Assembly: GCF_000970345.1 (NCBI RefSeq)
Contig: NZ_LAQU01000002.1
Coordinates: 310,001-374,000, forward strand
Length of the DNA: 64,000 bases
Direction of reading: 5' to 3'
DNA from: Robbsia andropogonis
GTDB taxonomy: Bacteria; Pseudomonadota; Gammaproteobacteria; Burkholderiales; Burkholderiaceae
Both the position numbers and the translations under genes were made by a program. Below are positions 44,176 through 53,326 of this stretch, piece after piece. Under the pieces are notes generated by a model, which was not told the origin of the DNA, did not search any database, and saw only the letters and a program-made list of their open reading frames with translations. Within the stretch, counting starts at the first letter, position 1. Each line of letters starts with the position of its first letter.

Positions 44176-44206
44176 TGTTTCTTTTCTTTGCGTGACGTCC
44201 CCTATT

Positions 44207-44232
44207 CCGTGAAGGCCGGACGGCCTTCACGG
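44207..44232 (+). terminator. Strong hairpin after the carrier-protein cluster
   Basis: CCGTGAAGGCC and its exact complement form an 11-bp stem with loop GGAC, 32 bases beyond the hydrolase stop. No T-run follows, so it may act as an mRNA stabiliser or Rho-assisted terminator. The remaining bases up to 44477 hold no gene I can support. Confidence 0.5.
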
Positions 44233-44477
44233 CTGCCGCGCAGCGTCACATACGCTCGTTTGATACGTTTGCGCGTACGACATGAAACCGACATATCGGC
44301 TGGCTAAGCTGCGGACGCGGGAAGGTTCAGAAAGAACCAACAATACCAGTGAACCAGGCATTGCCACAGTTGATTGTTGCGACGCAACGGTGGCGCCAGT
44401 GCGAACCGCCGCGCCGGGACCGTTCACACGATCACCCACGCTCGCCACATCAACGCAAGCACTGGAGAACCGTTCCC

Positions 44478-46613
44478 ATGAAAAGCTACACTCGGCGCGA
44501 CTTTATTCGCATGACCATGCAGGCTGGCGGCGTTGCCGGGGCCCTTGGCGCCTTTCCGCCAGGGCTGCGCCAGGCGTTGGCACTTCCGGCAAACAATCGC
44601 ACCGGCACCCTGCGCGATGTCGAACATATCGTGGTGCTGATGCAGGAGAACCGTTCGTTCGATCACTACTTCGGCACTTTGCGTGGCGTTCGGGGATATG
44701 GTGATCCGCGGGCGATCACGCTGCCAAACGGCAAGAAAGTCTGGCACCAACCAGGGCTGGCGGGGGTGGGAGAGGTCCTGCCGTTTCGTCCAGACGTGCC
44801 GGATGTCGGCTTGACCTTCCTTCAAGATCTGCCGCACGATTGGACGACCACGCACAACGCCTGGAACAATGGGCGCTATGACCAGTGGGTCGCCAACAAA
44901 GGCACCACGACCATGGCGTATATGCGTCGTGATGACATTCCGTATCACTACGCGCTCGCCGATGCATTCACGATTTGTGACGCCTATCATTGCTCGATCA
45001 TGGCGGCTACGGATCCCAATCGCTACTATATGTGGACGGGGTATGTGGGAAACGACGGTGTCGGCGGTGGTCCCGTGGTGGATAACAGCGAAGCGGGCTA
45101 CAACTGGTCCACCTTCCCGGAGATGTTGGAATCAGCCGGTGTGAGCTGGAAGATTTACCAGGACGTGGGCACCGGCTTGGACAAGGCAGGCTCCTGGGGG
45201 TGGACCAAGGATGCGTTTATCGGCAATTACGGCGACAATTCGCTGCTGTATTTCACGCAATATCAAAATGCACAGCCGGGAACTCCCCTCTATCAGAAAG
45301 CGCGAACCGGAACGAATGCCACGAAAGGCGACGGCTATTTCGACATTCTGAAGCGTGATGTCGAAAACGGTGGCCTGCCGCAGGTTTCCTGGATCGTTGC
45401 GCCAGAAGCGTTTTCCGAGCATCCGAATTGGCCCGCGAACTATGGTGCCTGGTTCATCGATCAGGTTCTGCAGGTGCTTACCGCCAATCCGGACGTCTGG
45501 AGCAAGACGGTCTTGCTGATCAACTACGACGAGAACGACGGGTTCTTCGACCATGTGGCGCCACCGTCGCCGCCGACGGATAGTGTTCACGGCGCGTCCA
45601 CGGTGTCACTGGATAACGAACTGTTTGCGGGCAATGGTACCTATGCCGCTGGTCCCTATGGACTGGGCCCACGCGTGCCAATGCTGGTGGTGTCGCCTTG
45701 GTCGAAGGGCGGCTATGTCTGTTCTCAACTGTTTGATCATACATCGGTGATTCGCTTTATCGCCAAACGCTTCGGTGAGAGCGGCAATCTGCATTCCCCG
45801 AACATATCTGCGTGGCGGCGCGCGATCTGTGGCGATCTGACCAGTGCATTCGATTTCCGTACGCCGAATCTGGCACGCGCGCCGTTGCCCAGCACAGCCG
45901 CTTATGTTCCGGCCGACAAGCAACGCCACGCGGATTTCGTACCCGTTGTGCCGTTGGACCAACATGTGCCGAAACAAGAGGAAGGCGTACGCCGTGCCCG
46001 TGCGTTGCCTTACGAACTGACCGCACACGTTCGTGGCGAAGGGGGCCGGGCGAGTACGCTGGGAATCGCACTGCACAACACCGGAGGTCAGGGAGCCGTT
46101 CTGCAATGCTATCTGAACGATGGTGTTAGCGCGCCATCGAGCTATACCGTGGGCGCAGGGCAAAAATTGCAGGCAGACATCGCACTGAACGCCGCCGGCG
46201 AATACGACGCGAGCTTCGTTGGCCCGAATGGTTTTTGGCGCCATTTCAGGGGGAGCGTGCCGAACGGTGCGGGGGTCACCGCCACTCATGCTGGTCACGC
46301 CACGGCCGTGCCGGAAGTGCACGAGCACTTTGAAGGCGACGCCATCGTGCTGAAGTTGGACAACGCAGGCAAGGGGTCGTGCAGCTTCATCATTGTCTCC
46401 CGACGCGTACAGCACGGACGGGCGATCGAGGACACCCAGACGCAAAGGTTGAATGGAGGCGACAGCACGCGACTTCGTATCGACCTTAGCGACCAGCATG
46501 GCTGGTATGACGTGATCGTTACCGTCGCTGATGACAAGGCGTTCATCCGGCATTTGGCCGGTCACCTGGAAAACGGACAAGAAAGCTGGAGTGACCCTGC
46601 GCTAGGGGTGTAA
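44478..46613 (+). CDS. Tat-exported phospholipase C (phosphocholine-specific type)
   Basis: This 711-residue secreted enzyme of the PlcN/PlcC and AcpA family cleaves phosphatidylcholine-type lipids. The N terminus YTRRDFIRMTMQAGG is a twin-arginine signal. Family motifs HIVVLMQENRSFDHYFGTLRGVRG and INYDENDGFFDHVAPP carry the metal-binding and catalytic residues, and EHPNWPANYGAWFIDQVL lies between them. C-terminal beta domains (about 500-711) are those of bacterial phospholipases C. ATG 44478 has GGAG upstream; longer readings have no signal sequence. It stands alone between hairpins and is probably separately transcribed. Confidence 0.92.
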   Translation: MKSYTRRDFIRMTMQAGGVAGALGAFPPGLRQALALPANNRTGTLRDVEHIVVLMQENRSFDHYFGTLRGVRGYGDPRAITLPNGKKVWHQPGLAGVGEVLPFRPDVPDVGLTFLQDLPHDWTTTHNAWNNGRYDQWVANKGTTTMAYMRRDDIPYHYALADAFTICDAYHCSIMAATDPNRYYMWTGYVGNDGVGGGPVVDNSEAGYNWSTFPEMLESAGVSWKIYQDVGTGLDKAGSWGWTKDAFIGNYGDNSLLYFTQYQNAQPGTPLYQKARTGTNATKGDGYFDILKRDVENGGLPQVSWIVAPEAFSEHPNWPANYGAWFIDQVLQVLTANPDVWSKTVLLINYDENDGFFDHVAPPSPPTDSVHGASTVSLDNELFAGNGTYAAGPYGLGPRVPMLVVSPWSKGGYVCSQLFDHTSVIRFIAKRFGESGNLHSPNISAWRRAICGDLTSAFDFRTPNLARAPLPSTAAYVPADKQRHADFVPVVPLDQHVPKQEEGVRRARALPYELTAHVRGEGGRASTLGIALHNTGGQGAVLQCYLNDGVSAPSSYTVGAGQKLQADIALNAAGEYDASFVGPNGFWRHFRGSVPNGAGVTATHAGHATAVPEVHEHFEGDAIVLKLDNAGKGSCSFIIVSRRVQHGRAIEDTQTQRLNGGDSTRLRIDLSDQHGWYDVIVTVADDKAFIRHLAGHLENGQESWSDPALGV

Positions 46614-46634
46614 CGACGTCATCGATGTCTGGAG

Positions 46635-46662
46635 CGGGCCACGCGGAGCGTGGCGTGGCCCG
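46635..46662 (+). terminator. Hairpin after phospholipase gene
   Basis: CGGGCCACGC and GCGTGGCCCG form a 10-bp GC-rich stem with an 8-base loop, 21 bases after the stop codon. A T-run is absent. A terminator is likely from position and stem strength. Confidence 0.6.
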
Positions 46663-47480
46663 TTATCCGTCAAGTCAACCGGGCGCGCATCGCACCTTCT
46701 ACATGCCAGTCATTCGTTCTATATTTTGTTAGCTATCCTAATAAAATACAATATAGTTAAGTAGAACAAACGTTTGAAAAATGATAGTTTTTTATTATAT
46801 GAAAAGTAAGTGCAGTGGCTGGCATTATTTTCTTTGCTTTGCCATTTCTCAAAATTAATCAAAGAATTTTCCTGATGTTAAGTCATCGGTCGGGAATGCA
46901 ACGAATTTCCAAGATTGGTTACTTATACATTTAAAAAAAGAGAACGTTCAGTCTGAGCGGCTTACGGCCAATGTGCGTTCACCTTTCAGGGAACGAGGAT
47001 GCACGGGTTCGAACGGTTCTAAACTGTCGACATCAGCGACAATTGGCGATCGGGCACATATTTTGCTAAATGGTACCGCCTCGGTTGACGTTTTGTTCCG
47101 TGGATACAGATACTTTCACCGTGATTCAAGCTGGTTACCCGATGGTGGTTTGCAATGATTACGGGTCCGGCAACAGAGCGGCGGCCATGCTACATTTGAA
47201 GAAAGCTTTTCCCATGAAGATGAATTTGTATCCAAAAAATAATATTTTCCCGTTGCCTAGAACTGAAGTCGTGAGGGATACTTTGAAGATCAAAAACTAA
47301 AATTCGGAAAAAAATGCTAGTAAATGTCGTAGCGATTTTGGGGTGCGACATTATTACTGAGCGTCTGCATCGATCGAATAAGAAAGACATCGATCATTGC
47401 GCGAATCGAGAACGAAGGGCGATTCGGTAAATTCTGCAACATTTCAATGCAAGCGTCCGCAAAGGGCGTATGGGTATGCC
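46663..47480. other. AT-rich non-coding region upstream of the cellulose operon
   Basis: About 820 bases without a recognised gene, much of it AT-rich, in contrast to both neighbours. An inverted repeat CTATATT/AATATAG brackets about 46720-46757. Short open frames at 46973-47158 and 47070-47300 lack domains and ribosome-binding sites. The region probably carries the promoter and regulatory sites for bcsD and may be silenced by H-NS-like proteins; this last point is inference from base composition. Confidence 0.4.
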
Positions 47481-47909
47481 ATGAATCACATGTCTGTACC
47501 GCAATGGCGCCCGTTTCTGTCGCTCTTCGCGCAGGAACTGACGCAAACATTGACGCCCGGATTGCTTGGGCGGCTAATGCATGACACAGGTGTGCGCTTC
47601 GCTCGCCAATATGTACTCGCGCCTGCCGGAACGGTTGCGGAAATGCAGGACGTGATGAACCACGTCTGGCGTGAATTGCAGTGGGGCGAAGTCGAGATCG
47701 ACGAGTCCGAGATCCGGTTGGTGCTGACGCACCGATACGCACCACTGAGGGCGGTTTTCGGTGCGGAAAACGACCGTTGGGCGGGCGCTTTTTTAGAGGG
47801 CGTCTATGAAGGCTGGATGCAGCAGTTAGGTGCCGATCCGCGCCTGCGAACCACGATGGCTGGCGCCGCGGATGCGTCGGGAACAATGATTTTCTCATTC
47901 GGTGCTTAG
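47481..47909 (+). CDS. bcsD: Cellulose biosynthesis protein BcsD
   Basis: This 142-residue periplasmic-type BcsD is, in Komagataeibacter, a ring-forming protein that helps order glucan chains leaving the synthase. The region VWRELQWGEVEIDESEIRLVLTHRYAP and LEGVYEGWMQQLGADP match the BcsD core, and the length is close to the 156-residue reference. No signal peptide is present, as in BcsD generally. The ATG at 47481 is chosen; the frame extends upstream to 47397 without support. It is first in the cellulose cluster. Confidence 0.82.
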   Translation: MNHMSVPQWRPFLSLFAQELTQTLTPGLLGRLMHDTGVRFARQYVLAPAGTVAEMQDVMNHVWRELQWGEVEIDESEIRLVLTHRYAPLRAVFGAENDRWAGAFLEGVYEGWMQQLGADPRLRTTMAGAADASGTMIFSFGA

Positions 47910-47981
47910 AAGAGCGGTAGCTCGTACCTGCGTGCCGGTTACGCGGGCGCGAAAGCATAACAAATTCAGCGAGGACGACAC

Positions 47982-48398
47982 ATGAGTAGTGCATCGGACA
48001 TTTCGAATCTTTTTAAGATGGCGGGCGCCAGCCCGGCCCAATATCACGAAGTGGAAGGGGCGGAGCAATTGCACGGTAAACGCGGTCGCTGGTCCGTGGC
48101 GCGTGCCGAGCCGATCGATGAGTCCTGGGTCGCTGTCGCCCGGCCGACGCCGTCTGTCCCGTTGCATACGCTTGAACCGGTGCACGCCGAGCCGGAGCAA
48201 CAGAGGATGTTGACACGTCCGATTGCGGCATCCGAGTCGCCGCCAGCCATGTCGTCCGCACCCAGGAAGGCGGCCGTGCAGGCCAAGCGCGAGCCGGTAT
48301 TCGCTCAGAAGCAATCGGCCCCTCTCAGCAGCGTTTTTGCGCGTTTGGCCGAGCGGAGCGTTGCGCGGACGGACACCTCACCCCATCGGCTTTCTTGA
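47982..48398 (+). CDS. bcsP: BcsP-like (BcsR-domain) cellulose biosynthesis accessory protein
   Basis: This 138-residue protein's N terminus (SDISNLFKMAGASPAQYHEVEGAEQLHGKRGRWSVARA) matches the short BcsR/YhjR domain. The rest is low-complexity, rich in Pro, Ala and Ser (about 45-115), as in BcsP of Burkholderia and related bacteria. It has a good ribosome-binding site (GCGAGGACGACAC). BcsR-like proteins help activate or localise the synthase together with the ATPase BcsQ, but no bcsQ follows here. Confidence 0.75.
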   Translation: MSSASDISNLFKMAGASPAQYHEVEGAEQLHGKRGRWSVARAEPIDESWVAVARPTPSVPLHTLEPVHAEPEQQRMLTRPIAASESPPAMSSAPRKAAVQAKREPVFAQKQSAPLSSVFARLAERSVARTDTSPHRLS

Positions 48399-48785
48399 AC
48401 GCTCTCGCGGGTTATTGCACGGAACATGACTCGGCAGGGAGCGATGATGTACGGACGCCAGATCGATGCGCGGCGTCTGCTGCGACGCGCGGTCACCTGC
48501 CGCATGCCGCAGGACGGCCTGAAGTAGTGAGGGCTGCAAATGAATGACATGCATCGGGTAAGCGGTGCGACGAGGAAATGTGGGACGTTGAAAGCAAGTG
48601 GCATACACATATGACAGCGGGTCAGATGTGGCACTTCTCAGACGTCATTCCAGGCAATGACGATATGCGATCGACCGCGCAAGCGACTTCGTCGCGAATA
48701 GTGCGCGTGTACGGTCGATGGGCTTGCCGCCGTTCGTGGTGCTGGTGATCGCGTTTTGGGTACGGACCCGGTAGGGGAGATTTCG
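48399..48785. other. Non-coding gap between bcsP and bcsA
   Basis: About 390 bases separate bcsP from bcsA, unusually long inside a bcs operon. It contains an inverted repeat CGTCATT/AATGACG (48643-48662, spacer 6), a candidate operator or hairpin, and two tiny open frames of under 30 codons that I do not accept. A separate bcsA promoter is likely. The bcsA ribosome-binding site AGGGGAGA is at 48773-48780. Confidence 0.45.
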
Positions 48786-51041
48786 ATGGCACAGGCCAAA
48801 CAGCGACGGTTCAATACGACCGCGCAACGACAACAAAACGGTGCAGGCCAAAGCGACGACGAGGGGCACTGGGACGACAAGCTCGTGGCGGCGGGCACAT
48901 CGTTGCTCAGACCGCGTTGGGTGCGCCTGATTGCAACCATCGCGGCAGTGCTGCTGTTCACCTCGGCTTTGACCGTCAATCTGGCGCTTTCCACGCAATG
49001 GATGTTTGGCATCCTCTGTATGTTCATGGCTTTTGCCCTGAGTCGCATTCCAGGTCGCTTTCTGACGGTGTCCCTGGTGGCACTGTCGGTGTTCGTATCG
49101 ATGCGCTATTTCTATTGGCGCGTGACCCAGACGCTCTTTTTCACCAACCCGCTCGATGTCACGTTCGGCGCGCTGCTGTTGCTGGCCGAAGGTTATGCCG
49201 TGTTGATGCTGCTGTGCAGTTACTTCCAGACACTGTGGCCGTTGCACCGCCGACCTTTCCCGCTGCCGGCCGATACGTCGGCGTGGCCAACGGTGGATGT
49301 ATATATTCCCACGTTCAATGAGCCGCTCGATGTCGTACGGCAGTCGGTGCTGGCCGCGACATTGCTTGATTGGCCGGCTGACAAGTTGCGTGTTTACCTC
49401 CTCGATGACGGGCGTCGTGAAGCATTCCGCGCTTTCTGCGAGGAGGCGGGCGTCGACTATCTGACGCGACCTGACAATGTGAGCGCGAAAGCGGGCAACT
49501 TGAATGCCGCACTGAGCAAGACGAGTGGCGAATACATCGCGGTGTTCGATTGCGACCACGTGACGACGCGTTCTTTCCTCCAGATCTGCATGGGCTGGTT
49601 TTTGAAGGATCCGAAGATGGCGATGGTGCAAACGCCCCACGTTTTCTATTCGCCGGACCCTTTCGAGCGTAATCTCGAAACGTTTCGGAAGGTGCCGAAC
49701 GAGGGCGACTTGTTCTATGGCGTGTTGCAAAACGGGAATGACCTCTGGGATGCGACCTTTTTCTGCGGATCGTGCGCGGTATTGCGACGCTCCGCGTTGC
49801 TGGATGTGGGGGGCGTCGCGACGGAGAGCGTGACCGAGGACGCCCTGACCGCGCTCAAGATGAGCATGCGCGGTTACAGCACTGCTTATCTCGCCATTCC
49901 GCAGGCCGCCGGTCTTGCTACCGAAAGTCTGAGCCGGCATGTGGGCCAGCGTATCCGGTGGGCGCGCGGCATGGCGGAGATTTTCCGCAGGTTCAATCCG
50001 CTGTTGGTCAGGGGGCTCACGTTGCCGCAACGGTTTTGCTACTTGAGCGCGATGATGCACTTTTTCTTCGGCTTACCGCGCATCGTGTTCCTGATCACGC
50101 CAATGGCCTACCTGTTCTTCGGCGCCCACGTATTTCATGCGTCGGCGTTGATGGTCCTGGCCTATGCGATTCCACACTTGGTCATTTCGAGTATCGGGGC
50201 ATCGCGGATTCAGGGCCGTTTCCGCCACTCGTTCTGGAGCGAGGTGTACGAAACCGTTCTTGCCTGGTACGTGGTTTTGCCTGCGCTTCAGGCGGTCTTC
50301 TTCCCCGGCAGAAAGGGTTTCAACGTGACGGCGAAGGGCGGCGTCATTCGGCGCTCCTTTCTGGATTGGGCGATGGCCCGGCCTTACATCCTGTTGCTGC
50401 TGATTAACTTGGCCGGACTTGCCGTTGGGGTGTTCGGTTTAAGTCGCGGTCCTGGCTGGCCGGAAGCCATGAGTATTCTGTTCAATCTCGGCTGGGTGCT
50501 CTACAACGTCATGAACCTCAGTGCGGCAGCGGGCGTGGCCAGCGAGTCGCGGCAGTTGCGCCAGGCACCACGTGTGCAGATTTCGCTGCCGGCGGTAATT
50601 CGCACCGCCAATGGTGATCGTATCGATTGCCACACCACTGACTACTCACATGGCGGGCTCGGGATCGCGCTGCCCGAGAACGTGACATTGCCGCAACCCG
50701 GCGATCGAATCATGGTGTCCGTTTTTCGAGATAACTACGAGGGCAAGTTTCCCGCCGAGGTCCAGGTGTGCCGTGGCCGGACGCTCGGCGTCAGTTTCCC
50801 GGCGCTCACGATCGATCAGGAGCGCGACCTGATGCGCGTTACGTTTTCACGCGCCGATGCGTGGCTGTCGTCGTGGGGACAGTATCGTCCCGACCGGCCA
50901 TTGCGTAGCCTGCTGGAGGTACTCAGTGTCGGCGTCCACGGTTTTGGCGAGTTGTTCAAGTACCTGTTCATGGGATGGCGTGCGCGCCCCGGCCGCCCGG
51001 CCGGGGCTTCGGAAAGCGAGCTGGGAACCAAGCAATCGTGA
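48786..51041 (+). CDS. bcsA: Cellulose synthase catalytic subunit BcsA
   Basis: This 751-residue inner-membrane family 2 glycosyltransferase polymerises UDP-glucose to beta-1,4-glucan and threads it out through its own channel. All synthase motifs are present: DDG (207-209), DCD (255-257), FFCGS, TED (350-352) and QRIRW (388-392), followed by the gating-loop motif FNVTAKGG. The C-terminal PilZ domain is intact for c-di-GMP binding, with Arg592-x3-Arg596 and Asp619-x-Ser-x2-Gly. The ATG at 48786 has a strong AGGGGAGA; the earlier frame start at 48756 lacks one. Its 3' end overlaps the next start. Confidence 0.96.
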   Translation: MAQAKQRRFNTTAQRQQNGAGQSDDEGHWDDKLVAAGTSLLRPRWVRLIATIAAVLLFTSALTVNLALSTQWMFGILCMFMAFALSRIPGRFLTVSLVALSVFVSMRYFYWRVTQTLFFTNPLDVTFGALLLLAEGYAVLMLLCSYFQTLWPLHRRPFPLPADTSAWPTVDVYIPTFNEPLDVVRQSVLAATLLDWPADKLRVYLLDDGRREAFRAFCEEAGVDYLTRPDNVSAKAGNLNAALSKTSGEYIAVFDCDHVTTRSFLQICMGWFLKDPKMAMVQTPHVFYSPDPFERNLETFRKVPNEGDLFYGVLQNGNDLWDATFFCGSCAVLRRSALLDVGGVATESVTEDALTALKMSMRGYSTAYLAIPQAAGLATESLSRHVGQRIRWARGMAEIFRRFNPLLVRGLTLPQRFCYLSAMMHFFFGLPRIVFLITPMAYLFFGAHVFHASALMVLAYAIPHLVISSIGASRIQGRFRHSFWSEVYETVLAWYVVLPALQAVFFPGRKGFNVTAKGGVIRRSFLDWAMARPYILLLLINLAGLAVGVFGLSRGPGWPEAMSILFNLGWVLYNVMNLSAAAGVASESRQLRQAPRVQISLPAVIRTANGDRIDCHTTDYSHGGLGIALPENVTLPQPGDRIMVSVFRDNYEGKFPAEVQVCRGRTLGVSFPALTIDQERDLMRVTFSRADAWLSSWGQYRPDRPLRSLLEVLSVGVHGFGELFKYLFMGWRARPGRPAGASESELGTKQS

Positions 51042-53326
51042 GCATCGGTTATTTGTCGTCTTTCCGCTCCTCAATGAGCAAGCGCCTGTGGGCGGCGGTG
51101 TGTTATTCGGTCCTGCTGCTGGGCGGTGCCACGACGTTGACCGCCGTGGCGGCGGCGTCCGACGGCTTGCCATCGGACGCCTATTCCTATCGGATTCCGC
51201 TGCTGCGCCAATACCCGGAGCAGGGCGTGACGTTGCTCGGCCAAGATGCCTATGCCGGAATGGACTTTGGCTTGCGCAAGGATGAGCGCGTTGTCGGTGC
51301 TCGACTCGAACTTGATGTTCGATACTCGGATACGCTGCTGCCCGGTCTGTCACATCTGAATGTCCTGGTGAATAGTGTCGTCGCCACGACCATCCCGCTC
51401 CCGCAACTGGCCCCGCTGAAGTCGGCGCATGTATCGGTGGATTTGCCAGTGGCATTGCTGTCCGACTTCAACCATCTGAATCTTGAGTTGATCGCGCACA
51501 GCAAGGCCAGCGACCAGGGAAATAATCCGGACAGCCCGGATCTGTGGTTGAAGGCGGCTCCCAACAGCGCGCTTGTCGTGACAGTCGTACCGGCCCCGCT
51601 GCCGAGCGATCTGGCGCGACTGCCTGCGCCGTTCGTCGACAAGCGCGATGTGCGCCGAGTGAACCTGCCAGTCGTGCTATCGCAAGCGCCGACGATGAAT
51701 CGGCTTGAATCCGCCGGGGTCGTCACATCGTGGCTCGGCGCCCAGGCCGGTTATCGCGGCGCGCGCTTTTCCGCCTATCCCGGTGCAATTCCCCCTCGGG
51801 GCAACGGTGTGGTGCTGGCGCTGGCCGGTGAGGTGCCGGGCCTGACCCTGCCGGTTATCAATGGTCCGACGCTGGCGATTATCCCTAATCCCCTGGACGC
51901 CAACGGCAAGCTGTTGCTGGTCACCGGTCGCAACGAGGCGGAACTCCGGCAGGCGGCCACCGCGTTGGTACTGGGCTCGCAGACGCTGACGGGGTCGCAG
52001 GTCCGGATTGATTCTCCGATACACGTCCTGCCGCGCAAGCCATTCGATGCGCCCAACTGGCTGCCCTCGGACCGCCCGGTCCGGCTGGGCGAGCTAGCCT
52101 CTGCCGATGCCTTTACCGTATCGGGTTTCAGCCCTGGCTCGATCAGTGTTGGCCTGCGGTTGCCGCCGGGTCTGTTCGGCTTCGATAGCGCGGGCGCAGA
52201 GCTGGATCTGCACTACCGCTACACGGCGCGTCCGGAATCGCTGCATTCCGAGTTGCATGTGCTGGTTGGGAACACGCCGATTCAGACGCTGCCGTTGGCG
52301 GGTGACACGTCGGATGGTCATGCGGTGATGCGCATTCCGACCTATCTGCTGCCGCCCCTGACGACGTTGCAATTCGACTATCGATATGACGCCGTCAAGC
52401 CAAAGGAAAATTGGCAGGACGTGCCGGGCGGCCCCTTGCAGAGTGCTATCGACCCGGCATCGACAATCGACATCTCCAATTTGCCGCGTTATGCAGCCAT
52501 GCCGGATTTGCGTGCTTTTGGCGATGCCGGCTTCCCGTTCACCCGGATGGCCGACCTTTCTGAAACGGCCGTGATTCTTCCCGTCGATGCAGTGGCCGAC
52601 GATTATTCGGCATATTTGACACTGATGGGCAGCATGGGCCAGGCCAGTGGATATCCAGTGCTGGGCGTGACGGCGGTGGATCCCGGGCAGGTCAGCGCAG
52701 TGAAGAGCAAGGACCTGCTGGTGCTGGCATCTGGAAACAATCAGCCGCTGGTGAATGCATGGCACAAGAACCTGCCGGCCGGTTTCTTCGGCCCGGTTGC
52801 GTCGTCGGACGGTGCGATACGGGATTTTTGGGAAAACCTGACCAACGGGCGGACGGCCAAACAACGTGCGGACGATCTCGCGGTTTTGTACAGCGGCGGT
52901 GATCACGACGGCATGGTGGCCGGGCTGGAGTCGCCGTTGACGCGTGGCCGCAGCGCGGTGGTGGTATCAGGCAAATCGCCGGCCGCGCTTGATGCGGTGG
53001 TGGACCTGCTGCAGGCGCACCGGTATCTGATCGGCGCTAGCCGAACGGAAACGGTTGGTGGCAGCCTGGTCATCGCGCATGACGGTGTGCTTACCACGTT
53101 GGAAGACAAGCAAAACTATTTCCTGGGCACGCTGCCGTTCCGCCTGGCTGTCCAGTGGTTCCTCGCGAGCCACATCGTGCTGCTCCTCATTTCGACGCTT
53201 GTCAGCGTCGTACTTATTGGCTTGCTCGGCGGCGTGTTCCTGCACCTGCGTGCCCTTAAACGACTGGACCTGGACATTCCCCAGGCATCGCAACCCGAAG
53301 AAGGACGAAGAGGTTCCCATGTTTAA
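51038..53326 (+). CDS. bcsB: First BcsB paralogue (divergent, cysteine-free)
   Basis: This roughly 762-residue periplasmic cellulose synthase subunit has a signal peptide (ICYSVLLLGG-like region after SSMSKRLWAAV) and a C-terminal membrane anchor (about 715-740), as BcsB has. GFPFTRMADLS, STIDISNLPRYAAMPDL and NGPTLAIIPNPLDANGKLLLVTGR are BcsB landmarks. Unlike the next gene, it has no cysteine after the signal peptide: the CEDPL and GEC motifs are replaced. The likely start is GTG 51038, overlapping the bcsA stop; ATG 51074 is the alternative. Its coupled position suggests it pairs directly with BcsA. Confidence 0.85.
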   Translation: MSIGYLSSFRSSMSKRLWAAVCYSVLLLGGATTLTAVAAASDGLPSDAYSYRIPLLRQYPEQGVTLLGQDAYAGMDFGLRKDERVVGARLELDVRYSDTLLPGLSHLNVLVNSVVATTIPLPQLAPLKSAHVSVDLPVALLSDFNHLNLELIAHSKASDQGNNPDSPDLWLKAAPNSALVVTVVPAPLPSDLARLPAPFVDKRDVRRVNLPVVLSQAPTMNRLESAGVVTSWLGAQAGYRGARFSAYPGAIPPRGNGVVLALAGEVPGLTLPVINGPTLAIIPNPLDANGKLLLVTGRNEAELRQAATALVLGSQTLTGSQVRIDSPIHVLPRKPFDAPNWLPSDRPVRLGELASADAFTVSGFSPGSISVGLRLPPGLFGFDSAGAELDLHYRYTARPESLHSELHVLVGNTPIQTLPLAGDTSDGHAVMRIPTYLLPPLTTLQFDYRYDAVKPKENWQDVPGGPLQSAIDPASTIDISNLPRYAAMPDLRAFGDAGFPFTRMADLSETAVILPVDAVADDYSAYLTLMGSMGQASGYPVLGVTAVDPGQVSAVKSKDLLVLASGNNQPLVNAWHKNLPAGFFGPVASSDGAIRDFWENLTNGRTAKQRADDLAVLYSGGDHDGMVAGLESPLTRGRSAVVVSGKSPAALDAVVDLLQAHRYLIGASRTETVGGSLVIAHDGVLTTLEDKQNYFLGTLPFRLAVQWFLASHIVLLLISTLVSVVLIGLLGGVFLHLRALKRLDLDIPQASQPEEGRRGSHV

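Noticed and set aside
47000..47020. GGTTCGAA sequence resembling a tRNA T-loop
   Set aside because: No acceptor, D or anticodon stems can be built around it, and no CCA end follows.
48645..50060. 471-codon minus-strand open frame
   Set aside because: It lies wholly antisense to bcsA and its translation is rich in His, Arg and Gln without any domain, as expected for a shadow of a GC-rich coding strand.
51038..53326. First bcsB copy as a cellulase (bcsZ), which often lies in this operon position
   Set aside because: It carries BcsB landmarks (FPFTRMADLS, C-terminal membrane anchor) and no family 8 glycoside hydrolase motif.
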